Assembly: GCF_947501385.1 (NCBI RefSeq)
Contig: NZ_CANMVP010000016.1
Coordinates: 1-64,000, forward strand
Reading direction: 5' to 3'
Length of the DNA: 64,000 nt
Origin: an uncultured Polaribacter sp.
GTDB lineage: Bacteria; Bacteroidota; Bacteroidia; Flavobacteriales; Flavobacteriaceae
Part shown: positions 33,775-42,349 of the stretch, piece by piece
How positions within the stretch are numbered: the stretch's first letter is position 1
Layout: every line of letters starts with the position of its first letter
Notes under the pieces: generated by a model
What the model saw: only the letters and a program-made list of their open reading frames with translations
Databases searched by the model: none
What the model was told of the DNA's origin: nothing
Position numbers and translations under genes: made by a program

Positions 33775-34572
33775 TTATAATTTTAGATATCGTATGCTTT
33801 CATCTTTTAAAATTTTGATCAATTTTAAAATTTCATTTTTTTGATACAACTCATAAATTCCTTTATGAGAACAAAAAGTTATAAAATGATTGTATTTTTC
33901 TTTAGGAATTTTTAATTCATTAAAAAAGAAATCATCTCCCAAAAGAATTAAAAGCTTATTTGATATTTCTTGTTGTGCTTGTAATTTTTTAATTAAAAGT
34001 TTTGTTTTTTTTGCAGCAATATTAGCACCAGAAGAAGTTCTAATCCCAAAACCTTCAAAATAATTTGGCAATCTAATAACTGTCGCTTTTATTAAATGTG
34101 CCTCATTTGTACCAATTGGCATTTTAGAAATTGCATACAAATCCATCTCTTTAATATCGGTAAGTAATTTTTGAACCTGTTCTGCCTTATAATCTTTTGG
34201 CGTTTTTTTGATGTCGAGTGACAAGAAACCAGACAAATCGTGTTTTTTAAGAACAATTTCATCTAGATTGTAAATTTGTTTTTCAAGCAAAATAATATTT
34301 TGCTTTTCTCTAAGTTGAAAAGCTTTCAATACAATTATTTTTGACTTATAGCCTATTGAAGTTATCTGTAAGCTGTCTTTTTTATTAGCTGAAATCTTAA
34401 AATTACCTTTACTAGAAGAAAAAGTACCTTGTTTGGTTTTTAGGTTGATGATGTGCGCATTTACAACAGCCTCTGTAGAATCTATTATTCGTCCGAAGAA
34501 AAAAGAGCTATCCGTTTGAGCAAAATTAGCTATTGAAATGCATAGAAATAGTAAAATTAGTATTTTTTTCAA
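33775..34572 (-). CDS. secreted carboxypeptidase-regulatory-like domain protein (paralogue 2)
   Basis: A 265-residue relative of the preceding gene: FGRIIDSTEAVVNAHIINL and KQGTFSSSKGNFKISANKKDSLQITSIGY match its regulatory-like domain, and VLKKHDLSGFLSLDIKK matches its family-specific segment. No ATG precedes the signal peptide. The best start is the TTG at 34572, which gives KKILILLFLCISIANFAQ after the initiator; a TTG at 34590 would add six residues. It is the first gene of the minus-strand group of five ending at 27844. Confidence 0.72.
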   Translation of the reverse strand: MKKILILLFLCISIANFAQTDSSFFFGRIIDSTEAVVNAHIINLKTKQGTFSSSKGNFKISANKKDSLQITSIGYKSKIIVLKAFQLREKQNIILLEKQIYNLDEIVLKKHDLSGFLSLDIKKTPKDYKAEQVQKLLTDIKEMDLYAISKMPIGTNEAHLIKATVIRLPNYFEGFGIRTSSGANIAAKKTKLLIKKLQAQQEISNKLLILLGDDFFFNELKIPKEKYNHFITFCSHKGIYELYQKNEILKLIKILKDESIRYLKL

Positions 34573-34691
34573 TGGGTTGATTTTCCACAAAGTAAAGAGA
34601 ACAGCTTCTTAAAACTCTACTAACAGAATTGTAAATTGCTGTTAAAGAAATTAATTTTGGGAAGAAATTAATTAAATGCCTCTAATTATTC

Positions 34692-34699
34692 TATTTTTG
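34692..34699 (+). promoter_or_regulatory. -7 box 5 nt before the pepE start codon
   Basis: TATTTTTG with exactly 5 nt to the ATG at 34705, the same arrangement as idi and the LptF/G gene. Confidence 0.5.
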
Positions 34700-34704
34700 A
34701 AGCT

Positions 34705-35406
34705 ATGAAAAAAATGATTGTTGCCAGTACTTCTACTATTTTTGGAAACGGCTATTTAGAATACTTATTACCGACTTTAAAAATCCATTTTAAAGATATC
34801 AAAGAATTGCTTTTTATTCCCTTTGCAAGACCTGGAGGAATTTCTTACGATGAATATACAGCACTCGTAAAAAAATCTTTTGCTACAATACATATAGCGG
34901 TGAAAGGAATTCATGAATTTGAAAATGCGAAAGTTGCCATTTTAAGTGCTGAAGGAATTTTTACTGGTGGCGGAAATACGTTTGAGTTGTTGAATCAATT
35001 GTATAAAAAGGATGTATTATATGTTTTAAAACAAGTTTTAGAAAACGGAACTCCTTATTTGGGCACAAGTGCAGGAAGTAATATTTGTGGTATTGATATG
35101 ATGAACACCAACGATATGCCAATTGTCTATCCACCAAGTTTTAAAACCTTGGGCTGTATTCCTTTTAATATAAACGCCCATTATTTAGATCCTATAAAAA
35201 ATTCTACCCACATGGGAGAATCTCGAGAGACGAGAATAAAAGAGTTTCATGTGTTTCATAACACACCTGTTTTAGGATTGCGAGAAGGAAGTTGGCTTGC
35301 TGTGAAAGGTGAAAAAATTATGCTTCAAGGTAAACACAAGGCAAGGTTTTTCAAACAAAATAAAAAACCTTTAGAGCTAGAAAGTGGCGTAGAAGTAGTT
35401 GTTTAA
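34705..35406 (+). CDS. pepE: dipeptidase E (Asp-X dipeptidase), S51 family
   Basis: A cytoplasmic serine peptidase that cleaves dipeptides with N-terminal Asp. The 233 residues have the S51 fold: ELLFIPFARPGG, then EGIFTGGGNTFELL and the nucleophile Ser in LGTSAGSNI, followed by FNINAHYLDP which supplies the His. Length equals E. coli PepE (229). The ATG at 34705 is five bases from a -7 box; a second ATG at 34714 would give a short leader. It is monocistronic and convergent with ribB. Confidence 0.94.
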   Translation: MKKMIVASTSTIFGNGYLEYLLPTLKIHFKDIKELLFIPFARPGGISYDEYTALVKKSFATIHIAVKGIHEFENAKVAILSAEGIFTGGGNTFELLNQLYKKDVLYVLKQVLENGTPYLGTSAGSNICGIDMMNTNDMPIVYPPSFKTLGCIPFNINAHYLDPIKNSTHMGESRETRIKEFHVFHNTPVLGLREGSWLAVKGEKIMLQGKHKARFFKQNKKPLELESGVEVVV

Positions 35407-35470
35407 GATTTAAGGTTTTAAGTTTCAAAGTTGAGATTCGTCGAAATGACACTCGGCAATTTTTATTTAC

Positions 35471-35498
35471 ATTCTCTATTCTCTATTCTCTATTTTCT
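35471..35498. repeat. heptanucleotide tandem repeat (ATTCTCT)
   Basis: Three perfect ATTCTCT units and one ATTTTCT in the 94 bp between the convergent pepE and ribB genes. The unit differs from the ACTGCCA type but has the same period. Confidence 0.65.
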
Positions 35499-35500
35499 AA

Positions 35501-36646
35501 CTAATAATTCACATAATCTACAATCTCTAAACCATACCCAATCATACCCACTCTTTTTGTTTGTTGAGAATTGGTAATTAATTTTAATTTGCTGATATTT
35601 ATATCATGTAAAATTTGAGCGCCAATTCCGAAATCTTTATTGTCTAGTTTTATCTGTGGTGCTTTTATTTCTCCGTTTTCTTGATTTTCCTTTAAAATTT
35701 TTAATCGGCTTAATAAGTTTTGAGATTGATGTTGCTGATTTACAAAAATAATAGCCCCTTTTCCTTCGTCATTAATTACTTGAAACATCTGGTCTAGTTT
35801 CTTGTCTGCATTGTTGGTTAAAGTTCCTAAAATATCGTTATTAACTAATGTCGAATTTACACGAGTTAAAACACTATCTTCTTTAGACCAGGAACCTTTG
35901 GTTAGTGCAATATGAACCTGGTTGTTTGTAGTTTGTTGATAAGCTCTTAATCTAAACTCACCAAAACGCGTAATAATATCAAAATCTTCTTTTTTCTCTA
36001 TTAAAGAATCATGTTCCATTCTATACGCCACTAAATCTTCTATAGAAACAATTTTAATATCGAACTTTTTTGCGACTTCTAATAATTGTGGTAAACGTGC
36101 CATGGTACCATCTTCGTTCATAATCTCTACAATGACTCCCGCTGGTTCTAAACCCGCTAAACGTGCAAAGTCAATAGCAGCTTCTGTATGGCCAGTTCTT
36201 CTTAAAACACCACCCTCTTTAGCCCTTAAAGGAAAAATATGACCAGGTCTTGCCAAATCGAAAGGTTTGGTTGTTTTTTCTATTAAAGCTTTAATTGTTA
36301 AAGCTCTGTCTGAAGCAGAAATTCCTGTTGTAACTCCTTTTCCTCGCAAATCTACAGAAACGGTAAAAGCGGTTTCCATAGGATCTGTGTTGTTGTAAAC
36401 CATCATTCCTAATTCTAGTTCTTTACAACGTTTTTCTGTAAGTGGTGCACAGATTAAACCACGACCATGAGTTGCCATAAAATTGATCATTTCTGGAGTT
36501 ACCTTTTCTGCTGCTGCTAAAAAGTCACCTTCATTTTCTCTATTTTCATCATCAACAACAATAATAATTTTTCCGTTTCTAATGTCTTCAATTGCATCTG
36601 CAATATTATTTAGTTGTGTATTTTTTGGACTTGTTAAAGTGGTCAT
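35501..36646 (-). CDS. ribB: 3,4-dihydroxy-2-butanone-4-phosphate synthase with degenerate GTP cyclohydrolase II domain
   Basis: Supplies the four-carbon unit of riboflavin from ribulose 5-phosphate. Residues 10-210 are an intact RibB domain: DDENRENEGDF (33-43), the substrate loop with RRTGHTEAAIDFARLAG (149-165) and catalytic residues in HGRGLICAPLT. Residues 225-381 have the overall fold of RibA (GTP cyclohydrolase II) but lack its zinc ligands: the C-x(n)-C-x-C pattern reads STLVNNDILGTLTNN (265-279) with no Cys at all. It is therefore RibBA in length (381) but probably only RibB in activity. It lies 4 bp after the LptF/G gene, in one transcript. No FMN riboswitch is present. Confidence 0.92.
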   Translation of the reverse strand: MTTLTSPKNTQLNNIADAIEDIRNGKIIIVVDDENRENEGDFLAAAEKVTPEMINFMATHGRGLICAPLTEKRCKELELGMMVYNNTDPMETAFTVSVDLRGKGVTTGISASDRALTIKALIEKTTKPFDLARPGHIFPLRAKEGGVLRRTGHTEAAIDFARLAGLEPAGVIVEIMNEDGTMARLPQLLEVAKKFDIKIVSIEDLVAYRMEHDSLIEKKEDFDIITRFGEFRLRAYQQTTNNQVHIALTKGSWSKEDSVLTRVNSTLVNNDILGTLTNNADKKLDQMFQVINDEGKGAIIFVNQQHQSQNLLSRLKILKENQENGEIKAPQIKLDNKDFGIGAQILHDINISKLKLITNSQQTKRVGMIGYGLEIVDYVNY

Positions 36647-36650
36647 ATTT

Positions 36651-38099
36651 TTAGATGTCTTTTTTAGACTTAAATTTTATAAATAAATTTTTAATGGGTA
36701 ATAGCAAAGCGTCAACATTAAATAAACCTTTGTCTTTTGTAGCTCTTCTAGTTAAGAAAATACCAAAAGGAATCATGACCATTGCAGAAATCCAAGAGCC
36801 TAATAAGGAAGAGATTGAGCTTTCTTCGGCCAAATTTTTTCCGAAGGTATTTCCAAAGAAATAAAGTACATAAATTCCTATTGCTAAAATCATTGGCAAC
36901 CCAAAACCACCTTTTCGAATGATAGAGCCTAATGGAGCGCCTATAAAAAACAAAATCAAACAAGAAAAAGACAAAGCGATTCTGCTGTAATACTCTGTAT
37001 CAAAAAAGTTAAGTGTTTTTCTTTTCCATTTGATACTCGTCATGTTATTTTTAATATTGGTAAGGGCACTATTCATTTTTGTTGTTGCACCATTTAAAAT
37101 ACTAATTTTATCTTTTAAAGTAAAATTTTCAATAATATCATTTTTATTGATATCTTTTGCTTTTAAAGAATCTGCATATTTATAAAGCTCTTTGGCATTT
37201 GCAATCGATGAAATACTTTTCGCTCTTGAAAATAACATTTCTTCGTATGTGTTTTTTAACACGGGAATGGTGTCATTTAGTTGCGCCAAGGTTCGCATAT
37301 TATAACTATTCTTAACTCTTTCTTTATCTAACTCACCATCACCAACCACATTTCCAATATCAATATTAAATTCATATTCTTTAAAATTTGCTTGAGACGC
37401 AGGCATTTTTTCTTTTTTAATAGTAGTTTTTGCCGATTTTGTATGGTCTTCATAATAATAACCATCGTACAATATAAAGGTCATATATCTGCTGCCTTCT
37501 TCAGAAATAATTTTACCTCTTTCTGCAGTTATTACTTTCTGATTTCCATTTCTAGCACTTAAATCATAAATTAAAACTTTCTTTAAAAGATTTTTTTCTT
37601 CACCATATTTTTCATCAAACTTAATTTGATAACCTGGTAAATCGCTATTAAAACTTCCAGGAACTAAAGCCATCGCAGGCTTTTTCTTTTTAATATTGTA
37701 ATATAAATTTCGTTGTTTTAAAATGGCATACGGAAAGATGTTGTTTAAAAACAGAAAGTTGACTCCGCTTAAAATAATTGTTAAAAAGATAAGAGGTCTT
37801 ACCAAACGTTGTAGTGATATTCCTGCAGATTTTGCGGCAGCAAATTCGTAATTTTCACCCAAACTACCCAAAGCCATAATAGAGGAGAGGAGTACGCCAA
37901 TTGGTAATGCCTGCGGTACAATACCCAATGTGGTATAGTATAAAAATTTTAAGATAAATACTAAGCTAATCCCTTTACCCGCGATGTTTTCAAATGTTTG
38001 CCAAAGTACTTGCATCACCAAGACAAATAGCACAATTAAAAATGTGGCAAAAAAAGGAACTAGAAAAGTTTTTAAGATGTATTTATCTAAAATTTTCAT
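36651..38099 (-). CDS. LptF/LptG-family permease (YjgP/YjgQ)
   Basis: A 482-residue inner-membrane protein of the LPS-export ABC transporter. It has three N-terminal transmembrane helices (LDKYILKTFLVPFFATFLIVLFVL, then IVPQALPIGVLLSSIMALGSLGENYE), a large periplasmic jellyroll (about 110-370) and three C-terminal helices (IALSFSCLILFFIGAPLGSIIRKGG and LGSWISAMVMIPFGIFLTRRA). LptF versus LptG cannot be told apart with confidence. It leads an operon with ribB, and a TACTTTTG box lies 5 nt before its ATG. Confidence 0.93.
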   Translation of the reverse strand: MKILDKYILKTFLVPFFATFLIVLFVLVMQVLWQTFENIAGKGISLVFILKFLYYTTLGIVPQALPIGVLLSSIMALGSLGENYEFAAAKSAGISLQRLVRPLIFLTIILSGVNFLFLNNIFPYAILKQRNLYYNIKKKKPAMALVPGSFNSDLPGYQIKFDEKYGEEKNLLKKVLIYDLSARNGNQKVITAERGKIISEEGSRYMTFILYDGYYYEDHTKSAKTTIKKEKMPASQANFKEYEFNIDIGNVVGDGELDKERVKNSYNMRTLAQLNDTIPVLKNTYEEMLFSRAKSISSIANAKELYKYADSLKAKDINKNDIIENFTLKDKISILNGATTKMNSALTNIKNNMTSIKWKRKTLNFFDTEYYSRIALSFSCLILFFIGAPLGSIIRKGGFGLPMILAIGIYVLYFFGNTFGKNLAEESSISSLLGSWISAMVMIPFGIFLTRRATKDKGLFNVDALLLPIKNLFIKFKSKKDI

Positions 38100-38104
38100 T
38101 GTAG

Positions 38105-38112
38105 CAAAAGTA
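38105..38112 (-). promoter_or_regulatory. -7 box 5 nt before the LptF/G start codon
   Basis: TACTTTTG on the minus strand with 5 nt to the ATG at 38099, implying a leaderless transcript. Confidence 0.5.
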
Positions 38113-38159
38113 GTTTCTTAAATATAAATATGCTACTAATTTCCTGTTAATTGGAAGAA

Positions 38160-38816
38160 TTAGTCTATGGTATAATTCTGACTTAAAAATTTTGCTTTGT
38201 TAAAGTTGAAGAAATTTTCAGAAAGCTCTTCATTCTTTTTAAATTTTGTAATGGTAAAAGTTGTTTTAGAACTATTAGCACCCGTTTGCACTAGTTTGTA
38301 AATGTGCATTGTTTTTGCATCGATACCGAGCTCTACTTTTACAATTTCTGAATTACTGTCTATAGGATTTAAGGTTACATATTGTATTTTTCTACCACGA
38401 ATGTTTTCTAGTTTCCCCATTTGCAAATTATAACCTTGTTTGTAAAAAGTTAATAATTTAGACGGATAAATAAAACCATCATCACCATCTAAATCTCCGT
38501 CGGTGATAGAAATTTCTTTTTCATCATGATTGATAACATACAATTTATTACCATCATAAATAAACTGATTTCCTAAGTAATTTAAGCTGTATTTTTCTCC
38601 TTTTAAGTTGATTTCACCTCTAATTGGTGGTTCGTCGCCTTCTTTAATTCCTGCATCTTCATTGCTTAACGTTTGGCTAAAACCAATATACATATTTTTG
38701 TAGGCTCCCATTTTGGTAGAAACTTGATCTAATAAAGATTTTGCTTTTTCATCATTTTGTGAAAATGTGATGGTACTCATAAAAAGACTTAAAAATAAGA
38801 TTCCTATTTTTTTCAT
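38160..38816 (-). CDS. lolA: outer-membrane lipoprotein carrier protein LolA
   Basis: A periplasmic chaperone of 218 residues that carries lipoproteins to the outer membrane. The signal peptide is MKKIGILFLSLFMSTITFSQ. The mature part shows the LolA pattern of one-sided beta-sheet: NMYIGFSQTLSNEDAG, GEINLKGEKYSLNYLGNQFIYDGNKLYVIN and a Thr/Lys-rich end. Sequence conservation in this family is low, but domain order and genomic place beside the LPS permease and ftsK are usual. Neighbours on both sides are on the same strand; the gap to ftsK is 36 bp. Confidence 0.88.
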   Translation of the reverse strand: MKKIGILFLSLFMSTITFSQNDEKAKSLLDQVSTKMGAYKNMYIGFSQTLSNEDAGIKEGDEPPIRGEINLKGEKYSLNYLGNQFIYDGNKLYVINHDEKEISITDGDLDGDDGFIYPSKLLTFYKQGYNLQMGKLENIRGRKIQYVTLNPIDSNSEIVKVELGIDAKTMHIYKLVQTGANSSKTTFTITKFKKNEELSENFFNFNKAKFLSQNYTID

Positions 38817-38852
38817 AATTATATAATTAGCATCTCTAAAATAAAAAAGAGA

Positions 38853-41303
38853 CTATACGTTTTTTTCGTTTTCTAATAACTGATCTAATGCAACAAAGTC
38901 TGCAACTAAAACCTGTCTTGCTTTACTACCTTCAAAACCACCAACAATACCAGCAGCTTCTAATTGGTCTATCAATCTACCAGCTCTGTTATAGCCTAGT
39001 TTTAATTTTCTTTGTAACAGAGAAGCAGAGCCTTGTTGTGCGGTTACAATAATTTCTGCAGCTTCTCTAAAAAGCTTGTCTCTGTCTGAGATATCTATAT
39101 CAATACTTGTGCCACTTTCATCATCTACGTATTCTGGCAATAAGTAGGCTTCAGCGTATGCTTTTTGAGAACCAATAAAGTCTGTAATTTTCTCAACTTC
39201 TGGGGTATCTACAAAAGCACACTGAATTCGTACAATATCATTTCCGTTGGTATACAATAAATCTCCTCTACCAATTAATTGATCTGCGCCACCAGCATCT
39301 AAAATGGTTCTAGAATCTATTTTTGAGGTCACTCTAAATGCAATTCTCGCAGGGAAATTTGCTTTAATAATTCCTGTAATTACATTTACAGAAGGTCTTT
39401 GTGTAGCAACAATTAAATGAATACCAATGGCTCTTGCAAGTTGCGCTAAACGTGCAATAGGCGTTTCTACTTCCTTACCGGCAGTCATTATTAAATCGGC
39501 AAATTCATCAATCACTAAAACAATGTATGGTAAAAACTGATGTCCATCATTCGGATTTAATTTTCTGGCTTTAAATTTTACATTGTATTCTTTAATATTA
39601 CGTACCATTGCATCTTTTAGCAAGTCGTAGCGGTTGTCCATTTCTATACACAAAGAGTTTAAGGTATGCACAACTTTGGTGGTGTCAGTAATAATTGCCT
39701 CTTCAACATCTGGCAATTTTGCTAAATAATGACGTTCTATTTTATTAAACAATGTCAATTCTACTTTCTTTGGATCTACTAAAATAAACTTTACTTCTGC
39801 TGGGTGTTTTTTATACAATAAGGAAGTTAAAACAGCATTTAAACCAACAGATTTTCCTTGACCTGTTGCACCAGCCATTAATAAGTGTGGCATTTTCGCT
39901 AAATCAACTACAAAAGTTTCATTAGAAATCGTTTTCCCTAAAGCGATTGGTAATTCCATTGGAGATTCTTGAAATTTCTTTGAGGAAATTACAGAATGCA
40001 TCGAAACAATGGTCGATTTTTTATTTGGAACCTCGATACCAATGGTTCCTTTTCCTGGAATTGGCGCAATGATACGAATTCCCAGTGCAGATAAAGACAA
40101 TGCAATATCATCTTCTAAATTTTTAATTTTTGAAATACGAATTCCTGCTTCTGGTACAATTTCATACAAAGTAATTGTTGGGCCAACAGTTGCTTTTATT
40201 TCTGCAATCCCAATTTTATAATTCTTTAGAGTTTCTACAATTCTATCTTTATTTGCTTCTAGTTCTTCAGGATCTATAGAAATCGTTTCGTTGTATTGTT
40301 TTAGTAGATTGAATGTTGGAAACTTAAAATTTGCCAATTCTAAAGTAGGATCAAACTCCCCAAAATCTTTTACCAATTGATCGGATAAATTTTGAGTTGC
40401 GTGTTCTTCTTCTCTACCAATGGCAATATCAATTCCCACATCATGCATATTGGCTACAGTTTCTTCAACTTTTAATTCTGGTTCCTGCTCTTGTGCAACA
40501 GTTAGCTTAATTTCTTCCTTTTTAGTACTTACATCAGAATGTTTAGCAATGGTAGGTTTTAAATTTTCTAGAGATAATTCAAATTCAGATTTGTCTTTTT
40601 TATCCGAAGTCAAAGAAATTGTTTCTGAAGTTTCTACTATATGTTTCTCTGTAGTAGTTTCTTTATCATCTAAAAGCGATTCGGCCGCTTCTTTCTCTGC
40701 TTTTTTTCTCTTGATATTTTCTATAATCTGATGGAATGTTACTTTATAACGTACTATGATGTATGCAATAAATAAGAAGATTAAAACAATTGCCAATCCT
40801 GTTTTTCCTATAAAATCTTGCAAATACCTATTTATTTCAAAACCAATAACTCCAAATAGCAACGCAAATTTTTCGTTTAAAAAACCCAACGTAACGGAAA
40901 TTAACACCATGGCAATTAAACTCCAATTCCAAGAAATAATAATTTTAGAAAATTTTCTTTGAAAAAGAATATACAATCCTGTTAAAAAAAGTTGAAATGA
41001 GATGATAAACGCACCAATTCCGAAACCTTTATAAATAAAAAAGTGACTTAAATTCGCGCCAATTTTTCCTAGTAGATTTTTACTTTTTACGGCTCTATTT
41101 GTTAAATGATGAATTGTACTTTGATCTTCTTGCCAGTTAAAAAAGAAAGATATGAATGCGATGCATAGAAAAAGAGAAAAAAGCATTAGAAAAATCCCAA
41201 AGATTGTTTGTGCTTGTTTCGTTTTTAAAAAAGCAAAACTACTTGGTTTTTTTTCAGTAGTAGTTTCTACTGTTTTTTTTAAGCGCGGTTTTCTTTTCGC
41301 CAT
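38853..41303 (-). CDS. ftsK: DNA translocase FtsK/SpoIIIE
   Basis: Pumps chromosomal DNA through the division septum and activates dimer resolution. Starting at the ATG at 41303 (MAKRKPRLKK) it has 816 residues; a longer frame to 41381 would overlap the end of dgkA. Four transmembrane helices lie at about 30-190, then a charged linker to 330, the alpha/beta motor domain with Walker A GATGQGKSVGLN near 475, Walker B VLVIDEFADLIM and a C-terminal winged-helix gamma domain (GSASLLQRKLKLGYNRAGRLIDQLE) that reads orienting DNA sites. All parts are intact. Confidence 0.96.
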   Translation of the reverse strand: MAKRKPRLKKTVETTTEKKPSSFAFLKTKQAQTIFGIFLMLFSLFLCIAFISFFFNWQEDQSTIHHLTNRAVKSKNLLGKIGANLSHFFIYKGFGIGAFIISFQLFLTGLYILFQRKFSKIIISWNWSLIAMVLISVTLGFLNEKFALLFGVIGFEINRYLQDFIGKTGLAIVLIFLFIAYIIVRYKVTFHQIIENIKRKKAEKEAAESLLDDKETTTEKHIVETSETISLTSDKKDKSEFELSLENLKPTIAKHSDVSTKKEEIKLTVAQEQEPELKVEETVANMHDVGIDIAIGREEEHATQNLSDQLVKDFGEFDPTLELANFKFPTFNLLKQYNETISIDPEELEANKDRIVETLKNYKIGIAEIKATVGPTITLYEIVPEAGIRISKIKNLEDDIALSLSALGIRIIAPIPGKGTIGIEVPNKKSTIVSMHSVISSKKFQESPMELPIALGKTISNETFVVDLAKMPHLLMAGATGQGKSVGLNAVLTSLLYKKHPAEVKFILVDPKKVELTLFNKIERHYLAKLPDVEEAIITDTTKVVHTLNSLCIEMDNRYDLLKDAMVRNIKEYNVKFKARKLNPNDGHQFLPYIVLVIDEFADLIMTAGKEVETPIARLAQLARAIGIHLIVATQRPSVNVITGIIKANFPARIAFRVTSKIDSRTILDAGGADQLIGRGDLLYTNGNDIVRIQCAFVDTPEVEKITDFIGSQKAYAEAYLLPEYVDDESGTSIDIDISDRDKLFREAAEIIVTAQQGSASLLQRKLKLGYNRAGRLIDQLEAAGIVGGFEGSKARQVLVADFVALDQLLENEKNV

Positions 41304-41337
41304 TAATTTAGTTTCTTGTTTTAGAAAATACTGTCTG

Positions 41338-41718
41338 CTAAAATAGCAAATTGATTTTTGGAATGTAAATGAATCCAGCAATAATTAAAGAAACAATTGC
41401 TGCTAATGTTGGTGCACCTGCAGCAAGATCTTTAATCAAACCAATTTTTATATGAAAATCTGGATGTATAAAATCAGCAACTTCTTCAATAGCGGTGTTT
41501 ACAGCTTCTGCGACTAAAACCAACCCTATTGCTAAGAACTGAATCATCCATTCTATATTAGAAATATCAAAATAGAAGCCTAAAATAGTAGCCATGATGG
41601 CTACAGCAATTTGTGCTTTTATGCTGTCTTCTGTGGTTAACAACAACCAAGTTCCTTTAAAAGCAAATTTTAAACTACGTATTCTACCTCTAATAAAGCC
41701 ATCTTTTGTGTTTTTCAT
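41338..41718 (-). CDS. dgkA: diacylglycerol kinase / undecaprenol kinase
   Basis: A small inner-membrane lipid kinase of 126 residues with three transmembrane helices. Motifs are SLKFAFKGTWLLLTTEDSIKAQ near the N-terminus, then the signature EAVNTAIEEVADFI and a KDLAAGAPTLAA segment with the catalytic Asp/Lys. Most Gram-positive-like members use undecaprenol, so the substrate is not certain here. It lies 4 bp after the tpx stop and 34 bp before ftsK, so tpx, dgkA, ftsK and possibly lolA form a transcript. Confidence 0.94.
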   Translation of the reverse strand: MKNTKDGFIRGRIRSLKFAFKGTWLLLTTEDSIKAQIAVAIMATILGFYFDISNIEWMIQFLAIGLVLVAEAVNTAIEEVADFIHPDFHIKIGLIKDLAAGAPTLAAIVSLIIAGFIYIPKINLLF

Positions 41719-41722
41719 GCAA

Positions 41723-42220
41723 TTAGATTGCTTTTAATGCTGCTTCATAATTAGGTTCGTCAACAATTTCTGGAACTTGTTCTGTATAGACTACGTTTCC
41801 TTTTTCATCTAAAATAACAACCGCTCTAGAATGCAAGTGGGCTAGTGGTCCGTTTGCTATTTCTAATTTATAATCTTTCCCGAAATTTCCAGTAGCAAAA
41901 TCAGATAACATTACTACATTATCAATGCCTTCTGCACCACAAAAACGAGCTTGCGCAAAAGGTAAATCTTTAGAAATACATAAAACAACTGTGTTTTCTA
42001 ATGCAGATGCCTTCTTGTTGAATTCTCTTACTGATGTTGCACAGGTACCTGTGTCTACTGAAGGAAAAATATTTAAAATTACTTTTTTACCAGCAAAATC
42101 TGATAATCTTTTATGTGATAAATCTACTGCTGTTAAAGTGAATTCAGCAGCTTTTGTACCATTTTCAGGTAAATTCCCTATTGTGTTTATTGCGTTTCCT
42201 TTTAATGTGATATTTGCCAT
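41723..42220 (-). CDS. tpx: thiol peroxidase (Tpx, atypical 2-Cys peroxiredoxin)
   Basis: Reduces hydrogen peroxide and lipid hydroperoxides with electrons from thioredoxin. The 165 residues carry the peroxidatic Cys60 in SVDTGTCATSVREFN and the resolving Cys94 in ARFCGAEG, the standard Tpx pair. Length matches E. coli Tpx (168). A TACTTTTG box lies 20 nt before the ATG. It heads the operon with dgkA and ftsK and is divergent from the MATE gene. Confidence 0.97.
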   Translation of the reverse strand: MANITLKGNAINTIGNLPENGTKAAEFTLTAVDLSHKRLSDFAGKKVILNIFPSVDTGTCATSVREFNKKASALENTVVLCISKDLPFAQARFCGAEGIDNVVMLSDFATGNFGKDYKLEIANGPLAHLHSRAVVILDEKGNVVYTEQVPEIVDEPNYEAALKAI

Positions 42221-42240
42221 TTTGTTTTTTTTTAGAATAT

Positions 42241-42248
42241 CAAAAGTA
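42241..42248 (-). promoter_or_regulatory. -7 box for tpx
   Basis: TACTTTTG on the minus strand, 20 nt before the tpx ATG. Confidence 0.45.
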
Positions 42249-42349
42249 ACTATTTTTATTGAAAAAATTTAGCGAAAAACAGATAACTTCATACTTACAT
42301 CTTCTTCGTTTAATACTTATCTTCGCAGACGCAAAAATGGCATTTTAAA

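Noticed and set aside
35501..36700. FMN riboswitch upstream of ribB
   Set aside because: The gene begins 4 bp after the LptF/G gene, which leaves no room for a riboswitch, and I do not see its conserved core.
41304..41381. 26-residue extension of FtsK
   Set aside because: It overlaps the end of dgkA and has no membrane-protein N-terminus; MAKRKPRLKK at 41303 is a normal start.
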